From positions 1 through 10,273 of the forward strand of contig JAITSM010000207.1 of assembly GCA_031287815.1 (NCBI GenBank): DNA of 10,273 nucleotides, written 5' to 3'. Positions 1 through 5,054 of this stretch are shown here, piece after piece. Source of the stretch: Prevotellaceae bacterium. Its GTDB lineage: Bacteria; Bacteroidota; Bacteroidia; Bacteroidales; UBA932. Under the pieces are notes generated by a model. That model worked only from the letters and a program-made list of their open reading frames with translations, searched no databases and was not told the origin of the DNA. The first letter of the stretch is position 1; each line of letters begins with the position of its first letter. The position numbers and the translations under genes are program-made.

Positions 1-108
1 GCCACCAGAAAGTTTGTGCTTAACGCTCTGCGCAACGGCCTTTCGGTAGCGCAAATCCAAGCCATCACCCACCTGCCGGAAGAGAAAATCCGCGAAATAG
101 AGGTATGA
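1..108 (+). CDS. C-terminal fragment of a probable Rpn/PD-(D/E)XK nuclease-transposase family protein
   Basis: Frame 1 is open from the first base of the window to a TGA at 106-108, giving the last 35 residues of a protein whose start lies outside. The tail contains GLSVAQIQAITHLPEEKIRE, a short helix-turn-helix-like segment. Many Rpn/PD-(D/E)XK transposase-related proteins of Bacteroidota end this way, with a pattern of the form GLS..QI..IT.L....I after a catalytic domain. The catalytic part is not visible, so the family call rests only on this tail and is tentative. The stop codon sits inside the first TATGAAG-type word of the adjoining repeat array, so the protein terminus is set by the repeat. 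The gene is convergent with the histidine kinase that follows. Confidence 0.5.
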   Translation, partial: ATRKFVLNALRNGLSVAQIQAITHLPEEKIREIEV

Positions 109-263
109 AGTAGGAGGTATGAAGTATGAAGTATGATGTATGTTTTGGCGCCAGCTACTTCATACATCATACATCATACTTCATACTTCAAACTTCAAAA
201 AGGCGCCAGCTACTTCCTACTTCCTACTTCCTACTTCATACTTCCTACTTCATACTTCCTACA
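104..263. repeat. Inverted heptanucleotide array (TATGAAG/CATACTT) with two GGCGCC cores
   Basis: From 104 the DNA reads in 7-nt words: TATGAAG, TAGGAGG, TATGAAG, TATGAAG, TATGATG. It then turns into complementary words (TCATACA, TCATACT) and finally CCTACTT/CATACTT words up to about 258. A perfect 22-bp inverted repeat pairs 121-142 with 168-189; its 25-nt loop carries TGGCGCCA at 146-153. A second GGCGCC lies at 202-207, before the CCTACTT run. The array lies between two convergent genes and overlaps the stop codon of the left one, so the RNA hairpin could act as a bidirectional 3' end, but there is no U tract of an intrinsic terminator. Confidence 0.85.
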
Positions 264-1619
264 TCAACCTCCTCCCTCGCTTAAGTTCGGAAACAGGATG
301 GTAAAGGCGCTGCCTTCCCCCTCCCTGCTTTGTATCCGCAGCTGGCTGTCGTGTAATTTTACGATTTCGCGGGATAAACTTAATCCAATACCTGTGCCGT
401 TTTTCCTGGTACTGAAAAAGGGAATGAAAATCTTATCGCGTACGTCCGGCGAAATGCCGCAGCCGTTGTCCGCTACCGTAATGTAAGGATGTTTGTCGGC
501 GGTAACGCCGGCGAAGAGTATGATCTGTGGCGCGGCTTTTTCCCGCACGGCATACGCGGCGTTGGTGATGAAATTTATCAGCACCTGTTCTATCAGGTTC
601 CTGTCCATAGGTACGGCGGGCAGCAGGCGTTCCGCCTGTATTTCCAGCAAAATGTTTTTCTGCTGCAGCGAAGGCTGCATCAGTTGATGAATGGCCGCCA
701 GCACGTCCGGCACATGGGTGGGGCGAATGTCGGGGACAATCGTTTTGCTGAGGTTCCGGTAGGTATCGGCAAAGCGCAGCAGGCCTTCGCTCCGGCGGTG
801 GATGGTGTCCATAGCAAATCCGATGTCTTCGAAGTCGGGTTTTATGGTTGCGGCGTTTTTATCGCGCAGGCCTTCGATGCGTTTTTTCAGCGTGTCGGCC
901 AGCGAGGCTACCGGTGCAATGGAGTTCATAATTTCGTGGGTCATCACGTTCAGCAGGCTTTTCCAGGCGTTGGCTTCAATTTCTTCGAGCGTGGCGTTGA
1001 TGTTGTGAAAGGCAATCATCTTGTAGGTTTTCCCGCCGGTTTGGAAGAGGTGGGCGTTGATGAGGGTTTTTACCGACTGGTTTCGCGCGGTTACTGTGAT
1101 AAGGCGGTTGTGCCCTGTCGGAATGTCGCGCAGTTCGCGGTAGAGCGTTTCCCGCCGCGTTTTTAGCCAGTTGATGTTTTTAATCAGCGGGAGGTCGAAC
1201 ATGGTTCTGAAGGCGTCGTTCAGCCAGAGGATTTCGTTCGTATCCTCGTGGTAGGCCAGGATGCCGGTGTTTATCAGTTCCAGCATTCTTTTGAGGTGTT
1301 GCTGCTGCAGTTCTTTTTCCTTGCTCAGCGCGCGGAAGACGTCGCTTATTTCGTTAAAGTAGCGGTAAAAATCGTTTCCTTTCCATCCGGTGCGTTCGGG
1401 ATAGCGTTTCGAAAAGTCGCGGTAACGCGCCGCTTCCGCGAAGTTGTGCACATCCCTGAAGAATTTGCCGGCACGGCCAATGGTGTGAAAAAGCATCGCC
1501 AGGGTGCCGGCGGCAAACAATAATCCTAAGGCGAAACAGTTTGTTAAAAACCATCCGCAGGCCACGCCCAGCGCCACGGTGAGCGCACAAAGGAATGATA
1601 TGTGGTATTTGTGTTTCAT
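264..1619 (-). CDS. Membrane sensor histidine kinase, NtrB/NtrY-like
   Basis: This is a 451-residue sensor kinase that should autophosphorylate on histidine and pass phosphate to a response regulator. Numbered from the ATG at 1619, a two-helix membrane hairpin covers about residues 8-46, followed by a linker and a PAS-like region at about 105-205. The dimerisation/phosphoacceptor region is at about 218-290 with the H-box MTHEIMNSIAP (His228). The ATPase domain follows: N-box LINFITNAAYAV (Asn349, Asn353), G1 box DNGCGIS (from Asp384), F-box FIPFFSTR (398-405) and G2 box GTGIGL (408-413). All catalytic boxes look intact. An in-frame TTG at 1628 would add three residues; ATG is preferred. It begins 30 nt after the upstream gene, suggesting one operon. 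Kinases of this type often work with NtrC-like sigma-54 activators, but no regulator gene is in view. The glycine-rich tail LSEGGG ends directly at the heptamer array. Confidence 0.9.
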   Translation of the reverse strand: MKHKYHISFLCALTVALGVACGWFLTNCFALGLLFAAGTLAMLFHTIGRAGKFFRDVHNFAEAARYRDFSKRYPERTGWKGNDFYRYFNEISDVFRALSKEKELQQQHLKRMLELINTGILAYHEDTNEILWLNDAFRTMFDLPLIKNINWLKTRRETLYRELRDIPTGHNRLITVTARNQSVKTLINAHLFQTGGKTYKMIAFHNINATLEEIEANAWKSLLNVMTHEIMNSIAPVASLADTLKKRIEGLRDKNAATIKPDFEDIGFAMDTIHRRSEGLLRFADTYRNLSKTIVPDIRPTHVPDVLAAIHQLMQPSLQQKNILLEIQAERLLPAVPMDRNLIEQVLINFITNAAYAVREKAAPQIILFAGVTADKHPYITVADNGCGISPDVRDKIFIPFFSTRKNGTGIGLSLSREIVKLHDSQLRIQSREGEGSAFTILFPNLSEGGG

Positions 1620-1649
1620 CCGTTTCAAGTTTAATTTTGAAGTATTTTT

Positions 1650-2339
1650 TCATGGTATGATGATATACTGTATTTCGTTCCAGGGGCCTTTTTCCGCGCG
1701 GTTATTTTCCCAGCGGAGGATGAAGTAAAGCCTTTTGCCGCGTTGCTTCTCAAGAAACGAGAGGCGGAAGGGCGAGCGGGTATGGGAGGAAACGTTCGTG
1801 AATTCATCCCGTCCGGCGGGGGGGGCGTCGCACAGGACGTAGGCTATTTCCACGCTGTGTATGCCTTTGGGCTTTCCCCAGCCGCTGTGCTGGGTATCGC
1901 GGAAGCGGATTTCGATGACGCCCGGCCCGACCAGCAGCGCCGTAGCCCGCACGGTGGTAGCAGGCGCGGGATAATGCGGACGTTCGCCTCCGGAGCGTGC
2001 GGGCAAGCCCATATCATTAAGGTCGGTGTCCGTGACCAGGGGATTATCCCTCAAAAAACCCCTGTACAGGCGCCTGTACAGCGGTATGAGCGCTTTTTCC
2101 GCCTTCCGGAACCGGATGATATCGTCTTCCGTCCGCGTTCCCGGGATGCTCCATATGGCGTACATCGAGCGATAGGTCTCGAACGCCGGCGTGAACGTGG
2201 CGTCGAACCATCCCCCGAGCGGGCTGTCTGCCGCAAAGCCCATGCGTATCCGGTTGTCGGGCGCCGAAAGGAAATTCCATGTGAAGGTAGCCTGCTCATG
2301 CAGGGCGAAATGGTTTTGGGGTATCCAGTCTTTTGCCAT
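1650..2339 (-). CDS. Conserved hypothetical protein with predicted Fn3-like C-terminal half
   Basis: This protein has 229 residues, no signal peptide and no membrane segment. The N-terminal part (MAKDWIPQNHFALHEQ onward, to about residue 120) is mostly helical, with aromatic-rich stretches and the segment FLRDNPLVTDTDLNDMGLP at about 95-113. After a proline-rich linker (about 121-128), residues 130-229 are rich in beta-strand, including IEIRFRDTQHSGWGKPKG and a tail RLYFILRWEN...GPWNEIQYIIIP that resembles a fibronectin type III-like fold. I recognise this organisation as a recurrent hypothetical protein of Bacteroidota, but I know no function for it. It is the first gene of a two-gene minus-strand unit with the histidine kinase. 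The ATG at 2337-2339 is preceded on the minus strand by an A-rich leader typical of the phylum. Confidence 0.75.
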   Translation of the reverse strand: MAKDWIPQNHFALHEQATFTWNFLSAPDNRIRMGFAADSPLGGWFDATFTPAFETYRSMYAIWSIPGTRTEDDIIRFRKAEKALIPLYRRLYRGFLRDNPLVTDTDLNDMGLPARSGGERPHYPAPATTVRATALLVGPGVIEIRFRDTQHSGWGKPKGIHSVEIAYVLCDAPPAGRDEFTNVSSHTRSPFRLSFLEKQRGKRLYFILRWENNRAEKGPWNEIQYIIIP

Positions 2340-2473
2340 AATCTTATCGTTTTTTTGGTTTTTACTTTGGTTTTTCCGTTTCCAGCAGGCGGTTTCCCGT
2401 TTCCCGGCGGCGGTTTTTAGTTTCCAGCAGGCGGTTTTTAATTTCCTGGCAGCGGTTTATAGTTTCCCGACGG

Positions 2474-2505
2474 CAAAGTTACTATTATTGCCGGCAATAT
2501 CCAAA
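2474..2505 (-). promoter_or_regulatory. Candidate Bacteroidota promoter (TTTG-N20-TAACTTTG) for the minus-strand operon
   Basis: Read on the minus strand, TTTG occupies 2505-2502 and TAACTTTG 2481-2474, separated by 20 nt. This fits the Bacteroidota primary-sigma consensus TTTG/TAnnTTTG. Transcription would start near 2468 and leave a leader of about 130 nt before the ATG at 2339. The palindrome ATTGCCGGCAAT (2487-2498) lies wholly within the spacer, where a bound protein would block RNA polymerase. The boxes are embedded in low-complexity repeat DNA, so coincidence is possible. Confidence 0.5.
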
Positions 2506-2561
2506 TTATTGCCGGCAATATTTTAATTATTGCTGGCAATATTCTAATTATTGCCGGCAAT
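2487..2561. promoter_or_regulatory. Four ATTGCCGGCAAT palindromes at exact 21-bp spacing
   Basis: The 12-bp palindrome ATTGCCGGCAAT occurs at 2487-2498, 2508-2519, 2529-2540 (ATTGCTGGCAAT, one change) and 2550-2561. Successive copies are exactly 21 bp apart, two turns of B-DNA, so all lie on one helix face. The first copy lies between the two boxes of a predicted promoter. The arrangement is what an array of operator sites would look like. It could equally be an AT-rich variant of the surrounding heptamer repeat, since 21 is three 7-nt units and the phase is shared with the neighbouring array. Confidence 0.5.
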
Positions 2562-2836
2562 AATTAGTCGGCAGTCGGCAGTTTTCAGTTGGCAGGGAAC
2601 GGTAAACGGAAAACTGCTTACTGGAAACTGAAAACTGCCTACTGGAATTAGTCGGCAGTCGGCAGTTTTCAGTCGGCAGGGAACGGTAAACGGAAAACTG
2701 CTTACTGGAAACGGAAAACTGCCTACTGGAATTAGTCGACAGTCGGCAGTTTTCAGTCAGCAGGGAACGGTAAACTGAAAACTGCTTACTGGAAACTGAA
2801 AACTGCCTACTGGAAACGGAAAACTGCCTGCCGGAA

Positions 2837-2960
2837 GTCCCGAAGGGACGCGATATGCATAACCGCAGGCAAGCGGAGCGCAGCCTGCGGCAGAAGCCCC
2901 TCCACTGCCTCTCGCGCGGCGCAGGGATGGTGCAAAGCGGCAGGCCTGTGCTCCGCGCGA
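2837..2960. repeat. GC-rich REP-like palindromic element
   Basis: This GC-rich island has three hairpins in a row: GTCCC/GGGAC (2837-2849, loop GAA), CCGCAGGC/GCCTGCGG (2863-2870 with 2883-2890), and TCGCGCGG/CCGCGCGA (2912-2919 with 2953-2960). It follows immediately on the last heptamer unit. Composition and structure differ sharply from the arrays on both sides. It resembles the dispersed extragenic palindromic elements of many Bacteroidota genomes, but only one copy is present, so dispersal is inferred. No protein with recognisable features is encoded in it. Confidence 0.5.
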
Positions 2961-2989
2961 AAGGAAGCGCCATCTTGCCCCATTTTTTT

Positions 2990-3137
2990 GAGTTAAGAAC
3001 TAAAAACTAAAAGTTAAAAGTGAGCTGGCGCCAGCCAACTTTTAGTTTTTAACTCTTAGTTCTTAACTCAAAAAGGCGCCAGCCATCTCATACTTCATAC
3101 TTCATACTTCATACTTCATAACTCATAATTCATAATT
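2990..3137. repeat. Inverted heptanucleotide array with two GGCGCC cores, then a TCATACT run
   Basis: From 2990 the DNA reads in 7-nt words ending mainly in TAA or TAG (GAGTTAA, GAACTAA, AAACTAA), folds back through CTGGCGCCAGCC (3025-3036), and continues as CTTTTAG, TTTTTAA, CTCTTAG, TTCTTAA. A second GGCGCC lies at 3075-3080, followed by a TCATACT/TCATAAT run to about 3136. The left arm (2990-3015) pairs with 3037-3051 plus 3059-3069; the right arm carries exactly one additional 7-nt word (3052-3058). The array ends a few bases before the predicted antitoxin promoter. Confidence 0.85.
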
Positions 3138-3145
3138 ATTTTGCG

Positions 3146-3153
3146 TATATTTG
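3146..3153 (+). promoter_or_regulatory. Candidate -7 box (TATATTTG) for the toxin-antitoxin operon
   Basis: TATATTTG matches the Bacteroidota -7 consensus TAnnTTTG and lies 24 nt before the antitoxin ATG at 3178. No TTTG is found at the expected distance upstream, where the TCATAAT end of the repeat array lies, so the promoter is weak, regulated or incorrectly assigned. Confidence 0.35.
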
Positions 3154-3177
3154 CAAAAACATAAACTAACAATTATT

Positions 3178-3399
3178 ATGTTACAGGCACAGATATTGAA
3201 AGACCAGCAGGGAACGCCAATGGGCATTTTTATTCCAATAAAAACATGGGAAAGGGTGAAGTTTCAGTATCCGGATATTGAGTCCGTTGATATTGATTTG
3301 CCGCAATGGGAAAAAGAGTTTATAGACCGGCGCTTGGAACTGGCAAAACATCATCCCGAACGCCTGCAACCCATAGAAACACTTTTCGAGAATCTTTAA
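3178..3399 (+). CDS. Probable antitoxin of a type II toxin-antitoxin pair
   Basis: This small 73-residue protein begins MLQAQILKDQQGTPMG at the ATG at 3178. An upstream ATG at 3151 would add nine residues, but it overlaps the predicted -7 box, so 3178 is preferred. The N-terminal half (KDQQGTPMGIFIPIKTWERV) has the short strand-strand-helix layout of Phd/RHH-like antitoxins of Bacteroidota. The C-terminal half is charged and helical (EFIDRRLELAKHHPERL), as expected of the part that wraps the toxin. It ends nine bases before the toxin ATG, so the two are co-transcribed and probably translationally coupled. The antitoxin role is inferred mainly from the toxin next to it. Such antitoxins usually repress their own promoter. 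Confidence 0.65.
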   Translation: MLQAQILKDQQGTPMGIFIPIKTWERVKFQYPDIESVDIDLPQWEKEFIDRRLELAKHHPERLQPIETLFENL

Positions 3400-3408
3400 A
3401 AAGGTAAA

Positions 3409-3705
3409 ATGTACCCCCTTCTTTATCTTGATGAAGTTCGGAATGACATCCTTTATGCAAAGCAATGGTATGCCGGGCAGCAGGATGGTTTAGAGCTTCA
3501 CTTTGTGTTGGCCATACAAGAGGCCGTTGCAAAGATCATGAAGATGCCTACGGCCTATGCCGTAAGGTATAAAAACGTCCGGATAGCCCATACCAGGATT
3601 TTTCCATACAATATTCATTTCTTTATTGACGAAATAAAAAAACAAATTATCCTGACAGGCATCGTTCATAACAAAAGGAACGATGCGCTATTTTTGGAAA
3701 GATAA
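3409..3705 (+). CDS. RelE/ParE-family toxin
   Basis: This 98-residue protein shows the RelE/ParE pattern from end to end: an N-terminal strand and helix DEVRNDILYAKQWYAGQQDG (about 8-27), then a helix FVLAIQEAVAKIM. The core strands follow: YAVRYKNVRIAHTRIFPYNIHFFI (about 50-73), with basic and aromatic residues where this fold places its active or partner-binding residues. The tail HNKRNDALFLER is the usual C-terminal strand-helix with HxxR-like basic residues. Length is typical of the family. Members either cut mRNA on the ribosome (RelE) or poison gyrase (ParE); the sequence alone does not decide which. The start follows AAGGTAAA, a plausible ribosome-binding stretch. Repeat arrays lie upstream of the pair. 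Confidence 0.85.
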   Translation: MYPLLYLDEVRNDILYAKQWYAGQQDGLELHFVLAIQEAVAKIMKMPTAYAVRYKNVRIAHTRIFPYNIHFFIDEIKKQIILTGIVHNKRNDALFLER

Positions 3706-3813
3706 CGCTCCATTTTCCCCTTTTCCACGCTCCCTTCCCTATTCAACTTTAAACTTTCCACCCGACATTGCGTAGTAACGCCGGGCTAGTTGTTGTATAT
3801 ATAGAAAGCGGAC

Positions 3814-4863
3814 ATGGGCGTAAAGGAAACATTACGGAAAATGAAAGATTATGTTAAAAAAATAATCGCACTGTATACGCAATCCTCCTCTTTAATGGAG
3901 GCTGGGGCGCGGAGATTGGAAAATGAGCGGTGGGCTCAGGAGACATTCTCCAGGCGCCAGGCCTCATTGTTTATTTTCCATGAATGGCTGGCGGACGGAC
4001 GGCTTCCGGAAGAAAAGGAAAGCGCCCTGTGGCACCTGTGGAACAGCGCCGGCAGGACGCCCGGTAAAAGTACGCGGGCGTCGCTGGCGTCGCTGCGGCG
4101 AACCATACGGCTGGCGAAGGAAAAAAGTATCGCCCGCTTCAGGATGTGGAGATACGCGGCGGCGGTGGCGGTGATTGCGGCGCTGCCGGCGGCGTTTATG
4201 CTCCAGCGCCTGCCGCCGGAGGAAGTTACCTTTATCGAACATTTCACGGACTACGGGAAATCCGATATATTTACCCTGCCCGACGGGAGCGTGGTGCAGG
4301 CGAACTCGGGCACTTTCTTCGTCTATCCCGACCATTTCGGGCAGGGCGCGCGCACGCTTTATTTGTCGGGCGAAGCGAATTTCAAGGTAACGGAAAACAA
4401 AGACGCGCCTTTTATCGTCCGGACGAAGCACCTGGCGGTTACCGCCCTGGGGACGGAGTTTAACGTAACCGGCTATGCCAACAGCGACGAAACGAAAGCC
4501 ACCCTGATTAGCGGAAGCATCCGGGTGGCGGTGAAGGATAACCCTGCCGGATTTATCCTCGTTGCCGGCGAACAGCTGGCGTATAACGCCGAACGGGGAA
4601 GCAGCTCCATCCGGCAGGCCCATCTCCACGACGAAACCGCCTGGCAACGCGGCGAGCTGATTTTCCGCGGGGCGATGCTCAAAGAAATCCTGCCGGTGCT
4701 GGAACGCAAATATGCCGTATCATTCCAGTATAATGCCGGCACGCTGAGCGGCGACAGGTTTAATTTCCATTTCCAACAGGCCTCCACGCTGGAAGAAATC
4801 ATGGATATTATAGTAACCGTCGCCGGCTCGTTCGACTACACCATTACGAAGTATGAAGTATGA
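3814..4863 (+). CDS. FecR-family anti-sigma factor / transmembrane signal transducer
   Basis: This 349-residue inner-membrane protein should hold an ECF sigma factor until a signal arrives from an outer-membrane transporter. A cytoplasmic N-terminal segment (about 1-112) is followed by one membrane helix (about 113-131, AAAVAVIAALPAAFML). The periplasmic FecR domain (about 140-240) has LPDGSVVQANSGTFFVYP, LYLSGEANFKV and APFIVRTKHLAVTALGTEFN. A DUF4974-like C-terminal domain (about 278-345) starts GELIFRGAMLKEILPVLERK. An ATG at 3841 (MKDYVKKI) would make a 340-residue protein and fits the usual start of the family; 3814 has AGAAAG upstream. Its partner is most likely the STN-bearing SusC next door. 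Two oddities stand out: no sigma gene lies directly upstream, and the last codons (KYEV, TGA) are read from a TATGAAG repeat, so the native terminus was probably altered. Confidence 0.9.
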   Translation: MGVKETLRKMKDYVKKIIALYTQSSSLMEAGARRLENERWAQETFSRRQASLFIFHEWLADGRLPEEKESALWHLWNSAGRTPGKSTRASLASLRRTIRLAKEKSIARFRMWRYAAAVAVIAALPAAFMLQRLPPEEVTFIEHFTDYGKSDIFTLPDGSVVQANSGTFFVYPDHFGQGARTLYLSGEANFKVTENKDAPFIVRTKHLAVTALGTEFNVTGYANSDETKATLISGSIRVAVKDNPAGFILVAGEQLAYNAERGSSSIRQAHLHDETAWQRGELIFRGAMLKEILPVLERKYAVSFQYNAGTLSGDRFNFHFQQASTLEEIMDIIVTVAGSFDYTITKYEV

Positions 4864-5036
4864 AGTATGAAGACAATGTGCTAATGTGACTAATGTGCTA
4901 ATGTGACTAATTAGGCTGGCGCCGGAGTCATTAGTCACATTAGCACATTAAACAATTAGTCCCATTAACACATTAAAAAATTAGTCATATTAAAAAAATT
5001 AGTCACATTAGCACATTAAAACAATTAGTCACATTA
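4854..5036. repeat. Repeat-filled fecR-susC spacer with a 21-bp perfect inverted repeat
   Basis: The region starts with TATGAAG words that overlap the fecR stop (4861-4863), then GCTAATGT/GACTAATGT words. A perfect 21-bp inverted repeat pairs 4891-4911 with 4930-4950 around an 18-nt loop holding GGCGCC (4918-4923). Decaying copies of the right arm (TTAGTCACATTAGCAC type) follow, with TTAGT at 4931, 4956, 4981, 4999 and 5025, up to 18 bases before the susC ATG. No match to the TTTG/TAnnTTTG promoter was found here, so susC may be read through from fecR. The hairpin could then lower or regulate read-through. Confidence 0.8.
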
Positions 5037-5054
5037 ATTTAATCCACTATTTTT

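Larger units (their letters stand above)
2372..2833. repeat. Continuous heptanucleotide array of 66 units, including three 84-bp super-repeats
   Basis: Split into 7-nt words from 2372, this stretch keeps one register for 462 bases. The words are mostly four variable bases plus a triplet such as CAG, CGG, CTG, TAG or CAA. They run through TTTCCAG/CAGGCGG words (2379-2469), then ATTATTG/CCGGCAA words (2484-2560), then TCGGCAG/AAAACTG/CTTACTG words (2561-2833). The last block is organised as three 12-word (84-bp) copies at 2561-2644, 2645-2728 and 2729-2812. Any reading frame across it is a by-product of the repeat. With the element and array that follow, it accounts for the gene-free stretch between the minus-strand operon and the toxin-antitoxin pair. 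Confidence 0.85.

Noticed and set aside
146..207. Inverted heptamer array considered as an intrinsic terminator
   Set aside because: Stem is AT-rich and no U tract follows in either direction, so it was listed as a repeat only.
133..486. Open frame of 117 codons on the plus strand with TSYF repeats
   Set aside because: The N-terminal part is translated heptamer repeat and the rest is antisense to the conserved ATPase domain of the histidine kinase.
489..1166. Long plus-strand open frame opposite the histidine kinase
   Set aside because: Antisense shadow; the minus-strand frame has all kinase motifs and explains the open frame.
2484..2567. Regularly spaced palindromes considered as a CRISPR array
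   Set aside because: Units repeat every 21 bp with only 9 variable bases between 12-bp palindromes; no spacer-sized unique sequence and no cas gene.
2548..2973. Open frame of 141 codons on the minus strand with repeated QFSV...ENCRLPTN-like segments
   Set aside because: It is the translation of the 84-bp super-repeats plus the GC-rich element; periodicity follows the 7-nt DNA unit, not a protein fold.
3706..3813. Gap before fecR searched for a TTTG/TAnnTTTG promoter
   Set aside because: No pair of boxes at suitable spacing; TATATATAG near 3796 does not match the -7 consensus.
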